A DNA stretch of 56,869 nt. It comes from Christensenella sp. UBA3944. Its GTDB lineage: Bacteria > Bacillota > Clostridia > Christensenellales > DTU072. Positions within the stretch are counted from its first letter, which is position 1, and each line of letters starts with the position of its first letter. Made by a program: the position numbers and the translations under genes. Below the pieces are notes generated by a model. The model was given only the letters and a program-made list of their open reading frames with translations, was not told the DNA's origin and did no database searches. Below, piece after piece: positions 16,741 through 25,379 of the stretch. Location of the stretch: the NCBI GenBank assembly GCA_002385605.1, contig DGDU01000023.1:1-56869 (forward strand). Reading direction: 5' to 3'.

Positions 16741-18502
16741 CGAAAGATTTATAAAAGTCGTCCACATAGACCTTTCGGCAAAAAAAGTAAAAATCGACAT
16801 GAGGGAAGACCTCAAAAAGTATCTGGGCGGCGTGGGCATTGCCACAAGGCTTTTGGAAGAAAACATGAAGCCCGAAAAAAGCCCGCTTGACCCCGAGCAG
16901 CCCATTATATTTGCCATAGGCGCTGCTTCGTCGGTGCTTCCCGTTATGACCAAAACGGTTGCCATGTTCATCTCCCCCCTTACGGGCGAGCTTGGCGAAA
17001 GCTACGCGGGCGGGCGCCTCGCCTACACCCTCTTTAACGCCGGCTTCGACGCCGTGGTTATCACGGGCAAGTCGCCTAAGCTTAGCTATATCGTTATTTC
17101 CGAAGACAACATAGAGATAAAGGACGCCCGTACCTTCGCCGGTATAGGCGCCGAGTCGGTAGGGCAATTTATCCGTACCGTCGAGGGCGGAAGCGGCAAG
17201 AGAAGCATTATAAGAATAGGCCCCGCGGGCGAAAAGATGAGCAAAATCGCCAATGTTAATGTCGATACCTACCGACACTTCGGAAGGATGGGCTTAGGCG
17301 CCGTGTTCGGAAGCAAAAACCTCAAGGCGATACAGGTTACGGCGGGCGACAGCGTGCGCTCGGTGCCCGACCTCAAAAAGTACTTTGCCACATATAGGGA
17401 GCTTTACGACAAAGTCACCAACACCACGGTTATGAGCAAGTATCACGACCTCGGCACGGCGATAAATGTAAAAGTCCTTAACAAAATAGGCTCTCTGCCC
17501 ACAAGAAACCTCCAGCAGACCGAATTCGAGAGCGTAGAGGAGATTTCGGGCGAGAAGTTCGCCGAGAAAAACCTTGTCCGCAAGGTCGCGTGCGTCGGCT
17601 GCCCGATTGGCTGCATCCATATCGGACAGGTAAGAAGGCAGTTCGCCGAGGGCTACGACTACGAAAGCTTTAATGTGTCCTATGACTACGAGCTAATTTC
17701 GGCTTTCGGCTCCCTCATAGGCATTAACAACACCGACGACATTCTGGAGCTTATCTCGGAGGCCGAGGAAATCGGCTTCGATGTAATAGCCGCGGGCTGC
17801 TGCCTTTCTTGGGCAACCGAGGCCTACGAGAAGGGCATCATAACCGATGTCGATACACAAATGCCCATAAAGTTCGGCGACAAGGAAACCTACATTAAAG
17901 TCATGCGCAAGATGTGCGAGGGCAAGACGGAGTTTTACAAAGCGCTTGCAAACGGCGTAAGCGAAGTAACAGCAAGATACGGCGGGGCGGATTTCGGGCT
18001 TCAGATAGCCAAAAACGAAATGCCCCAGTATCATACGGGCTACGGCTCGATTGTCGGATATGTCTGCGGCGCCAGGCATTCCCACCTCGACAACGGCGGC
18101 TACTCCCTCGACCAGAAGATGAAGGAATTCGACAAAAACTATCTTGTGGATAACCTATTCAAAGAGGAAGTAAATCGCAACATTATCAACTCGATGATAG
18201 GGTGCCTCTTTGCCCGCGGGCTCTACGACAACCCAACCACTATTAAGGCGCTTTCCGCCGTCGGCATCGATATGACCGAGGACGACCTCAACCAAACCGC
18301 CGAGAGGATTTACGCCGCGAAGTTGCGCATTAAGAGAAGGCTCGGATTTAACGAGTGCAATGTAAAAATCCCCAAACGCATTCTCGAAACCGACGCCATG
18401 CGCCGCAAAATCGATCCCGATGTCATTAAAGAGCTTGTAAAGATGTTCTATGACAAAAACCAGGAGCTCATGGAAAAATATAAGGACGAAGCCGTAAAAT
18501 AG
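16733..18502 (+). CDS. aor: Aldehyde:ferredoxin oxidoreductase (tungsten-pterin type)
   Basis: 589 residues, close to the usual 600. The N-terminal domain has YLGGVGIATRLL, and the bis-pterin region shows AGGRLAYTLFNAGFDAVVITGKS and HFGRMGLGAVFGSKNLKAI. The [4Fe-4S] ligands are CVGCPIGC at about residue 286 with the fourth Cys in GCLFARG near 489, the spacing seen in Pyrococcus AOR; DVIAAG near 350 corresponds to the conserved active-site block. The enzyme interconverts aldehydes and carboxylic acids with low-potential electrons. The cofactor would be tungsten or molybdenum bis-pterin; no cofactor-synthesis gene is in the window. It is the last gene of the redox block and ends at a terminator. 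Confidence 0.92.
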   Translation: MLNERFIKVVHIDLSAKKVKIDMREDLKKYLGGVGIATRLLEENMKPEKSPLDPEQPIIFAIGAASSVLPVMTKTVAMFISPLTGELGESYAGGRLAYTLFNAGFDAVVITGKSPKLSYIVISEDNIEIKDARTFAGIGAESVGQFIRTVEGGSGKRSIIRIGPAGEKMSKIANVNVDTYRHFGRMGLGAVFGSKNLKAIQVTAGDSVRSVPDLKKYFATYRELYDKVTNTTVMSKYHDLGTAINVKVLNKIGSLPTRNLQQTEFESVEEISGEKFAEKNLVRKVACVGCPIGCIHIGQVRRQFAEGYDYESFNVSYDYELISAFGSLIGINNTDDILELISEAEEIGFDVIAAGCCLSWATEAYEKGIITDVDTQMPIKFGDKETYIKVMRKMCEGKTEFYKALANGVSEVTARYGGADFGLQIAKNEMPQYHTGYGSIVGYVCGARHSHLDNGGYSLDQKMKEFDKNYLVDNLFKEEVNRNIINSMIGCLFARGLYDNPTTIKALSAVGIDMTEDDLNQTAERIYAAKLRIKRRLGFNECNVKIPKRILETDAMRRKIDPDVIKELVKMFYDKNQELMEKYKDEAVK

Positions 18503-18528
18503 CAGGCGTAAAAAATTCTTAAGAAAAG

Positions 18529-18554
18529 AAGGTTCCCGTTCGGGAGCCTTTTTT
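18529..18554 (+). terminator. Rho-independent terminator after AOR
   Basis: Stem AAGGTTCCCG/CGGGAGCCTT with one G-T pair and a very short loop, continuing into TTTT. Confidence 0.8.
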
Positions 18555-18604
18555 GTTTATTCGGCCTCTTAATATTTTTATTGCTTTTGGCAAGAATTTC
18601 AGTT

Positions 18605-21004
18605 ATGGACAACAGGCTTTCCACTTATAACAAAAAACGGGACTTTAATAAAACCCGCGAGCCCCAGGGCATAAAACGCCTTGAGGAAAACGAACTTAAG
18701 TATGTAATCCAGCACCACATAGCGAGACGCGACCATTACGATTTGCGCCTCGAGTGGGAGGGGGCCATGCTAAGCTGGGCGGTGCCTAAGGGCGTATCAT
18801 TGGACCCTAAAGAAAGGCGCCTTTCCGTGAGGGTGGAGGACCACCCGATAGAGTACCGCAACTTTGAGGGCACAATACCTAAAGGCGAGTACGGCGGCGG
18901 GACGGTTATGATATGGGACGAAGGCTATTGGCGCCCCTTAACCGATGTCAAAAAGGGGCTGGAGCAAGGCTCCCTTAAATTCGAGATAGACGGCATCCGG
19001 CTTAAGGGAAAATGGGCACTCGTCAGGATGGACGACAGGGGAGACGGTAAAGACAACTGGCTTCTCATAAAAGAAAAGGATGGGTTTGCCGCTACGGGAG
19101 TGTCGCCCGAGTTTGATAGCAGCGTCCGTACGGGGCGCACGATGGACGAGATAACGAGAGGGGAAGAAAAGTCTTTCTCCAAAAACCCCTTCGACAAGAC
19201 AGAAGCCCAGCTTGCCAAGCTATCGACCGAAATTCCCAAAGGCAGCGAGTGGGTTTTCGAGGTAAAGTACGACGGTTACAGGATACTGGCATATATCGAA
19301 GGCAACACGGTAAAGCTCAAAACCCGCAACAATCTCGATTATACGGGACATTTTAAGGATGTCGCCGACTCCCTTATCCGCCTTGCGGGCGGAAGGGCTA
19401 TGGTTTTAGACGGCGAAATGGTGGTAACCGACGAGAACGGAAGGTCGGATTTTTCGGCGCTTCAAAGCTACATGAAAAGCCCCAAAGGCAAAAACCTTAT
19501 CTATATAGTTTTTGATTTGCTCGCTTTGGACGGAGAAGATTTGAGAGGCAAGAAACTTACCGAAAGAAAGAAAATGCTTGCCGGGCTTATGGAAAACGCG
19601 CCTGGCAACATTCATTACAGCAGGCATGTTGAGGGCAGGGGAGAAGAAAGCTTCAAGGCGGCCTGCAACGCCGGCATGGAAGGCATTGTGGGCAAAAAGG
19701 CGGATTCGACTTACAAAGGCGCGAGAAACGGCGACTGGATAAAGATAAAATGCCGGAACATTCAGGAATTTGTCGTGGGCGGATACACCCTTTCGGACAA
19801 AAAAACAAGCGGTGTAAGCTCGCTGCTTCTGGGCTATTACGATAACGGCAAGCTTGTGTTTGTCGGCAGGGCGGGAAGCGGCATAAGCGAGAGGGCAGGC
19901 AAGGATTTAGAGAAAAAATTTAAGGATATTATAACGGATAAGCCGCCCTTTGAGGCCCCGCCCAAACCCGCCGGAAAAGAAAAGTTCTTTTGGGTAAAGC
20001 CCGAATATGTGGCGCAAGTGAGGTTTGCCGAGCTTACCGCCGATAACCTTTTGAGGCAGGCAAGCTATAAGGGCATAAGGGCGGATAAAGCCCCCGAAGA
20101 GGTTGCCTTGGAAAGCCCCGAACCCTTAATGGCAGAAAAGCCTGTAAATAAGGATAAAACCGAAGCCCCCAAAGCCGAAGAATTATTAAAACAAATAAAA
20201 ATAACCAACCCCGACAGGGTGGTATTCACCAAGGGCGGGATAACTAAGCTGGATGTTATAAAATACTACGCCGAGATAGCCCCCTATATGCTCCCTTATA
20301 TAGAAAAAAGGCTGCTTAGCGTGGTGAGATGCCCGAAGGGCGCCGTCGGGGAGTGCTTTTTCAAAAAACACCCCGGGCCGGGAAGCAAGGCTATAGTCAC
20401 AATGCCCGCCGACGAGGACAAGGAAAATTATTTCTACATTGAGAACGCTTTGGGGCTTGTTAACGAGGCGCAGATGGGAACTTTAGAGTTTCACACATGG
20501 GGAAGCCGCGCCGACAGGCTGGAAAACCCCGATATAATGGTGTTCGACTTAGACCCCGACGAAGGTATGGACTTAAAGAGGGTAAGGCAGGGCGTAAAGG
20601 ACTTAAAATCCCTGTTGGACGAGCTGAAACTAACCTCCTATCTTAAGACAAGCGGCGGTAAGGGCTACCATATCGTAATACCCTTCGAGCCGTACGACTC
20701 CTGGGACACCTTTTACGAGTTCGCAAAGCGTGTCGCCCTTGTGATGGAAAACCGCTGGCCCGACCGCTACACCTCAAACAGCAGGAAGGCGAAGAGGGCG
20801 GGAAAAATCTTCATAGACTGGATACGGAACGGCAGGGGCGCGACAAGCGTCGCCCCGTACTCCCTAAGGGCAAGGGAAGGCGCAAAGGTATCTATGCCTA
20901 TCTTTTGGTACGAATTGGACACCGTAGCCCCCGACGGCATAGACATAAAGGAAGCCCTGAAGCGCGTAAAAGGCCGGGACCCCTGGAAAGGGTTTTTTGA
21001 GTAA
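18605..21004 (+). CDS. ligD: DNA ligase D (phosphoesterase, ligase and polymerase domains)
   Basis: 799 residues from the ATG at 18605; the frame also opens at a TTG at 18581, but neither has a clear Shine-Dalgarno. The domain order is PE-LIG-POL. The 3'-phosphoesterase (residues about 10-160) has HHIARRDHYDLRLE and FEGTIPKGEYGGG. The ATP-dependent ligase (about 200-500) has the nucleotidyl-lysine motif EVKYDGYRI, LDGEMVV and EGIVGKK. The primase-like polymerase (about 530-799) has VFDLDPDEG with metal-binding Asp and TSGGKGYH. LigD seals double-strand breaks by non-homologous end joining together with Ku. No ku gene is in the window, and the neighbours are unrelated. Confidence 0.95.
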   Translation: MDNRLSTYNKKRDFNKTREPQGIKRLEENELKYVIQHHIARRDHYDLRLEWEGAMLSWAVPKGVSLDPKERRLSVRVEDHPIEYRNFEGTIPKGEYGGGTVMIWDEGYWRPLTDVKKGLEQGSLKFEIDGIRLKGKWALVRMDDRGDGKDNWLLIKEKDGFAATGVSPEFDSSVRTGRTMDEITRGEEKSFSKNPFDKTEAQLAKLSTEIPKGSEWVFEVKYDGYRILAYIEGNTVKLKTRNNLDYTGHFKDVADSLIRLAGGRAMVLDGEMVVTDENGRSDFSALQSYMKSPKGKNLIYIVFDLLALDGEDLRGKKLTERKKMLAGLMENAPGNIHYSRHVEGRGEESFKAACNAGMEGIVGKKADSTYKGARNGDWIKIKCRNIQEFVVGGYTLSDKKTSGVSSLLLGYYDNGKLVFVGRAGSGISERAGKDLEKKFKDIITDKPPFEAPPKPAGKEKFFWVKPEYVAQVRFAELTADNLLRQASYKGIRADKAPEEVALESPEPLMAEKPVNKDKTEAPKAEELLKQIKITNPDRVVFTKGGITKLDVIKYYAEIAPYMLPYIEKRLLSVVRCPKGAVGECFFKKHPGPGSKAIVTMPADEDKENYFYIENALGLVNEAQMGTLEFHTWGSRADRLENPDIMVFDLDPDEGMDLKRVRQGVKDLKSLLDELKLTSYLKTSGGKGYHIVIPFEPYDSWDTFYEFAKRVALVMENRWPDRYTSNSRKAKRAGKIFIDWIRNGRGATSVAPYSLRAREGAKVSMPIFWYELDTVAPDGIDIKEALKRVKGRDPWKGFFE

Positions 21005-21044
21005 AACGATTGAAGCCGATTAAGTGGTAAAAAGGAAGTTTGTC

Positions 21045-21062
21045 GCGCGCCGGAAGGCGCGC
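21045..21062. terminator. GC-rich hairpin between convergent ligD and mazF
   Basis: Perfect stem GCGCGCC/GGCGCGC, loop GGAA, flanked by AAGTT/AACTT that can extend it. There is no T-run on either side, so it is a weak or Rho-assisted terminator at best. Confidence 0.4.
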
Positions 21063-21069
21063 AACTTGG

Positions 21070-21411
21070 TTAAATAAAGAATCCCAAACTTATCATCAAC
21101 GCGTTGTTTACCCTGCGCATTGTTTCTTCGGGTAGTTCGCCTATCTTTTCCTGAAGCCGGGATTTGTCTATCGTCCGTATTTGCTCCAGCAATACAACGC
21201 TGTCTTTCGGGAGGCCCGACGCCATACTTAACTCTATATGGGTCGGCAGCTTGGGTTTATTCGTTTGGCTTGTTATCGCGGCCGCTATTACGGTAGGAGA
21301 ATACTTATTACCTATGTTATTCTGCACAATAAGTACCGGACGAATGCCTCCTTGTTCGCTTCCCACTACCGGACTTAAATCGGCATAATATACCTCTCCT
21401 CTTTTGATCAT
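21070..21411 (-). CDS. mazF: Type II toxin, MazF/EndoA-family mRNA interferase
   Basis: 113 residues, near the usual 116 of EndoA. The start at 21411 (MIKRGEVYY) matches the family start, although an ATG at 21426 is in frame. RGEVYYADLSPVVGSEQGG, RPVLIVQN, AAAITSQ, KLPTHIEL and LLEQIRTIDK are almost the textbook EndoA sequence, and the catalytic-type Arg after GG and the Ser/Thr in ITSQ are intact. It cleaves single-stranded RNA at short U-rich sites and is normally held by a cotranscribed antitoxin upstream. No MazE/EndoAI-like gene precedes it here; the only upstream ORF encodes a short membrane peptide. Confidence 0.93.
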   Translation of the reverse strand: MIKRGEVYYADLSPVVGSEQGGIRPVLIVQNNIGNKYSPTVIAAAITSQTNKPKLPTHIELSMASGLPKDSVVLLEQIRTIDKSRLQEKIGELPEETMRRVNNALMISLGFFI

Positions 21412-21444
21412 AGTATCCCCATTCATAATATGAAATCCCTAACT

Positions 21445-21603
21445 TTATTGTTTCCTAAAAGGGAGCCAAATAAACATAAGGTAAGCCCCGCCGAATAGGA
21501 ATAAAATGGCAAAATACGGCTTCAAAAACCATGCCCAAAACATGGCTTTCGCTAGAATTAATTGCATTGGAGGGGGTATTGTGATATTATTATTAGTATC
21601 CAT
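21445..21603 (-). CDS. Possible small membrane protein upstream of mazF
   Basis: A 52-codon ORF on the mazF strand, ending 33 bases before the mazF start. A polar N-terminus (MDTNNNITIPPP) is followed by one strongly hydrophobic segment with Trp, Phe and Leu (residues about 14-47) and a basic tail FRKQ. The ATG has no clear Shine-Dalgarno; a later ATG at 21567 is the alternative start. It overlaps the promoter of the gene on the opposite strand. It does not resemble an EndoAI-type antitoxin. I treat it as a candidate only. Confidence 0.3.
   Translation of the reverse strand: MDTNNNITIPPPMQLILAKAMFWAWFLKPYFAILFLFGGAYLMFIWLPFRKQ
21562..21590 (+). promoter_or_regulatory. Probable promoter of the PLC-like-metG operon
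   Basis: TTGCAT (21562-21567), 17-base spacer, TATTAT (21585-21590). Transcription would start near 21597, leaving GAGAGGT as ribosome-binding site four bases before the TTG at 21645. Confidence 0.5.
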
Positions 21604-21644
21604 CCGTTGTACGGGCGAAATGCTATCCCCGATGAGAGGTTGTT

Positions 21645-22625
21645 TTGCCTAATACGCTTACGCATTATTACATAGCCGAAAAGGTTCTTGACGCAATGGA
21701 TTCCCGCTCCAAACAGCTGATAATGCCGTACAAAAGGCTTTATCTTTTGGGAGCGCAGGGGCCGGATATCCTTTTGGGCCTGATGCTGGATAAAGACAAA
21801 GACAAGAGCGAGGCGGCCGAACTTCTGCATGAAAAATATGTGTACGCCGGCCTTGCCAACACGGCAAAGTATCTTGCTTCCAACCAAAGGGACGGCGAGA
21901 TTTACGCATATTATATGGGCTGCCTTGCCCATTACGCGGCAGACTCGGTAATTCATCCTTATGTGTACCAATATGTGTCGCACAGGATGAAGCAGAAGTT
22001 CGACCCCATGCTTAACAACTGCCTGCATACCATTATCGAGAGCGAAATGGAGCTTTTCGTAGGGCACTACCTTTTGAAGGGCAAAAACGCCGACTCGATA
22101 AAGCATATCGGCGGCTCCAAAAAATACAGGGATGTCGTAAGAAGGTACTATCTCGAGGTAAATAAGGATGTGTTCGGGCTTAAGCTAACAAAGAAGGATA
22201 TCTTCAAATCCTTCTTCTTCTACCGCCTGCTTGTTGCCCTCTGCCACCGCCATAAAAACGGAAAGCTAAGGTTCCGGCTGTTCGCGTGGCTTGATAACTA
22301 TATGAAAGCCGAGCACCTTCTTTTGGCGGCGCTAAGGCCCCGAAACCCCGAAACACGCTACGACTACCTCAATATGGAGAAGCTCCCATATAAAGCCGTC
22401 GATACATCGCAGGACGCGCCGACAGCAAATTACTCCTTCCCCGAAATGGTGGAGGCATCTATCGAAAAGGGCATAAAAGCCGTGCAGCTTGCTAACGGCC
22501 GTATCTTTAACGGCGTCGAGATGCCTCTGGAGTTTTTCGATATCCACTACAACGGCGGCTACAACGAAGAAGTCTACCCCAATGTAAAACCCGCGGCAGT
22601 CGCAGGCGACCCCGAAGACGAATAA
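21645..22625 (+). CDS. Zinc-dependent phospholipase C-family protein (cytoplasmic type)
   Basis: 326 residues from a TTG start backed by GAGAGGT. The N-terminus MPNTLTHYYIAEKVL, the block LLGAQGPDILL and the block CLAHYAADSVIHPYVY carry the His and Asp residues expected to bind zinc in the zinc-dependent phospholipase C family. A further HTIIESEMELF block supports the assignment. There is no signal peptide, so it is not a secreted toxin-type PLC; members of this clostridial subgroup are widespread and uncharacterised. It is 37 bases upstream of metG and may be cotranscribed with it. The substrate is unknown. Confidence 0.75.
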   Translation: MPNTLTHYYIAEKVLDAMDSRSKQLIMPYKRLYLLGAQGPDILLGLMLDKDKDKSEAAELLHEKYVYAGLANTAKYLASNQRDGEIYAYYMGCLAHYAADSVIHPYVYQYVSHRMKQKFDPMLNNCLHTIIESEMELFVGHYLLKGKNADSIKHIGGSKKYRDVVRRYYLEVNKDVFGLKLTKKDIFKSFFFYRLLVALCHRHKNGKLRFRLFAWLDNYMKAEHLLLAALRPRNPETRYDYLNMEKLPYKAVDTSQDAPTANYSFPEMVEASIEKGIKAVQLANGRIFNGVEMPLEFFDIHYNGGYNEEVYPNVKPAAVAGDPEDE

Positions 22626-22662
22626 ACGAACCGTAATATACCAAAAATATAGAGAGGCATAT

Positions 22663-24618
22663 ATGCAAAGCAAAGGAAAATATTATATCACCACACCCAT
22701 ATATTACCCGAGCGGCAGATGGCATCTGGGCACCTGCTACACCACCGTTGTCTGCGACGCCCTCGCCCGTTTCAAGAGGATGGACGGCTTCGATGTCTTT
22801 TACCTCACGGGCACCGACGAGCACGGGCAGAAAATAGAAAATACCGCCAAAGCTCTCGGAAGGGATGTAAAGGAATACCTCGACGCCCAGATCGCCACCC
22901 TTAAAGACCTTTGGAAGCTTCTCGGCATTTCCTACGACAAGTTTATCCGCACGACCGACGGCTACCACGAAAAGGCCGTGCAAAAGATATTCACAAAACT
23001 TTACGAGCAGGGGGATATCTATAAATCCGAATACGAGGGCTGGTACTGCACGCCCTGCGAGTCCTTCTGGACAAAGACCCAGCTTGTGGACGGCAAATGC
23101 CCCGACTGCGGGCGAGAGGTAGAGCTAACCAAAGAGGAAGCTTACTTTTTCCGCCTCAGCAAGTATCAGGACAAGCTCATAGAGCTTATAGAAAACAACC
23201 CCGAATTCCTTCAGCCCAAGTCCCGCCAGAACGAAATGCTTAACAACTTCCTGCGGCCCGGGCTTCAGGATTTGTGCGTTTCGCGCACCTCGTTTAAGTG
23301 GGGCATAGAGGTGCCATTCGACCCCAAACATGTTGTGTATGTGTGGCTGGACGCCCTGACAAACTACATCACGGCATTGGGATATATGGGCGAGGATGAC
23401 AGCCTGTTTAAGAAGTTCTGGCCCGCCGAAATCCACATGATGGGCAAGGAAATCGTGAGGTTCCACAGCATCATCTGGCCCGCCATCCTGATGGCTCTGG
23501 ATATACCCCTGCCCAAACAGATTTACGGGCACGGCTGGCTGCTTTTAGGTAGCGATAAAATCTCCAAATCCAAAGGAAACATAATAGACCCCGTGGAGCT
23601 TTCTGCCAGGTACTCGGTAGACGCCGTGAGGTATTACCTCCTGCGCGAAGTGCCTTTCGGAAACGACGGAATGTACACCAACCGCTCATTCCTTACCCGC
23701 AGGAATGCCGACCTTGTGAACAGCCTTGGTAACCTCGTAAGCCGCACAACTGCTATGGTAAATCAGTATTTCGGCGGCATACTGCCGGCGCCTACCCAAA
23801 AGGATGAGGCGGCGGACGGCGAGCTTATCGCCATAGCCGAAGGGCTGTATGAAGCCGTAAAAGAGAATATGGACAAGCTTCTCGTGCCCGAGGCATTAGC
23901 GGAGATATTCAAGCTTGTAAACAGGGCTAACAAGTATATAGACGAAACCATGCCCTGGGCGCTCGCCAAAGACGAAGCCCAAAGGGAAAGGCTTGCGACC
24001 GTCCTTTATAACCTCATCGAGAGCATAAGGATTGCCGCCGTAATGCTTACGCCCTTCCTTATCGAGGCGCCCCAAAAAATCCTCGATTGCCTTAGCGAAA
24101 CGGTGCCACAATACTTCGAGGGCTGTGTAAGCTTCGGTGTAATCAAGCCCGGCGCGCAGATCAAGAAGGCCGACAAGCTGTTTGACAGAATCGATGTCGA
24201 AAAGGAGATTGCCGACATCGAAAAGAGGCTTGCCGAGGCCGAGAAAGCGGCGCAGGCCAAAGAAGAAAAGAAAGAGCCCGCGGCTCCCGTAAAGGCTCAA
24301 ATAACGATAGACGACTTTGCCAAAGTCGAGCTTAAGGTGGGCAAAATAGTATCCGCCGAAAAGCTCGCGGGAAGCGGAAAGCTTCTTAAGTTTGCCGTGG
24401 ATATAGGCGGCGAGGTAAGGACTATATTAAGCGGCATAGCCAAATACTACAAACCCGAGGAAACCGTAGGAAAGAGCGTGGTGGTGGTTACCAACCTCGC
24501 GCCCGCCAAGCTTTGCGGCACGGTATCCGAAGGCATGCTGCTTTGCGCCGAGGACGAAAACGGCGTAGTGCTTCTCACACCCGAAAAGCCCGTAAAGAGC
24601 GGGGGCAAAATATCGTAA
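22663..24618 (+). CDS. metG: Methionyl-tRNA synthetase
   Basis: 651 residues. The class I signatures are HLGT (HIGH motif, in the segment YYPSGRWHLGT) and KISKSKGN (KMSKS motif). A zinc knuckle is visible as WYCTPCESF and KCPDCGRE at about residues 127-147. From about residue 545 a C-terminal tRNA-binding domain of the Trbp111/EMAP type is present (FAKVELKVGKIVSAE, ILSGIAKYY, VVTNLAPAKLCG), preceded by a Lys/Glu-rich helical linker. It charges tRNA-Met with methionine in the cytoplasm. AGAGAGG precedes the ATG, and its stop overlaps the tatD start. Confidence 0.97.
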   Translation: MQSKGKYYITTPIYYPSGRWHLGTCYTTVVCDALARFKRMDGFDVFYLTGTDEHGQKIENTAKALGRDVKEYLDAQIATLKDLWKLLGISYDKFIRTTDGYHEKAVQKIFTKLYEQGDIYKSEYEGWYCTPCESFWTKTQLVDGKCPDCGREVELTKEEAYFFRLSKYQDKLIELIENNPEFLQPKSRQNEMLNNFLRPGLQDLCVSRTSFKWGIEVPFDPKHVVYVWLDALTNYITALGYMGEDDSLFKKFWPAEIHMMGKEIVRFHSIIWPAILMALDIPLPKQIYGHGWLLLGSDKISKSKGNIIDPVELSARYSVDAVRYYLLREVPFGNDGMYTNRSFLTRRNADLVNSLGNLVSRTTAMVNQYFGGILPAPTQKDEAADGELIAIAEGLYEAVKENMDKLLVPEALAEIFKLVNRANKYIDETMPWALAKDEAQRERLATVLYNLIESIRIAAVMLTPFLIEAPQKILDCLSETVPQYFEGCVSFGVIKPGAQIKKADKLFDRIDVEKEIADIEKRLAEAEKAAQAKEEKKEPAAPVKAQITIDDFAKVELKVGKIVSAEKLAGSGKLLKFAVDIGGEVRTILSGIAKYYKPEETVGKSVVVVTNLAPAKLCGTVSEGMLLCAEDENGVVLLTPEKPVKSGGKIS

Positions 24619-25379
24619 TGCTAATAGACACACACGCCCACATAAACGACAGGCGGTTGCTGCCGCTTGCCGAAGATATCGCATCCTCGATGCAGGCGGA
24701 CAACATCTCGCATATAATAAATGTCGGCTACGACGCCGAATCCTCCGAAGAGTGCGTCCGTTTGGCGGATAAGTACCAAGGCATGTTTGCCGCCGTAGGC
24801 ATCCACCCCCATGACGCCAAAGAGGCGACACAAAAGGATTACGACAGGTTCGGCGAGCTGTGCGCTAACCCCAAGGTTGTGGCGTACGGCGAGATAGGTC
24901 TAGATTATTATTACGACCTTAGCGACCGCGACACCCAAAAGAGGGTTTTTGTCGAGCAGCTTGAGGTGGCTTACTCCCTCAAAAAGCCCGTCATTATCCA
25001 CCTTAGGGACGCCTACGCCGACATGCACAGGCTTATTAAAGAAAACAAGGATAAATTAGGTTACGGCTTCGTGCTTCATTGCTACAGCGGGAGCGCCGAA
25101 ATGGCGGTCGAGTTTGCCAGGCTCGGGGCGTATTTTTCTTTCGGCGGGGCGGTAACCTTCAAAAACGCGAACAAGGAGCCGATAGTGAGGTCTATACCCG
25201 ACGACAGGCTTATGCTCGAAACCGATTGCCCGTATATGACGCCCGTCCCGTATCGGGGGAAGGACAATCTGCCCAAGTACATCAATCTTGTGGCGGATAA
25301 AATTCAGGAGTGGTTCCCGACCAAAGACATTGCCGCCCTGACCTCACAAAATGCCCGGAGATTTTTTGGACTTAAATGA
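24618..25379 (+). CDS. tatD: TatD-family metal-dependent DNase
   Basis: 253 residues. The start is the ATG at 24618, which shares one base with the metG stop (TAATG). The metal-binding set of the amidohydrolase fold is complete: DTHAH at the N-terminus, GEIGLDYYY, IIHLRDAY, LHCYSGS and ETDCPYM. TatD proteins are 3'-5' exonucleases of DNA and RNA, linked to DNA repair and turnover; the metG-tatD order is common in Bacillota. A four-base overlap joins it to the radical SAM gene that follows. Confidence 0.95.
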   Translation: MLIDTHAHINDRRLLPLAEDIASSMQADNISHIINVGYDAESSEECVRLADKYQGMFAAVGIHPHDAKEATQKDYDRFGELCANPKVVAYGEIGLDYYYDLSDRDTQKRVFVEQLEVAYSLKKPVIIHLRDAYADMHRLIKENKDKLGYGFVLHCYSGSAEMAVEFARLGAYFSFGGAVTFKNANKEPIVRSIPDDRLMLETDCPYMTPVPYRGKDNLPKYINLVADKIQEWFPTKDIAALTSQNARRFFGLK

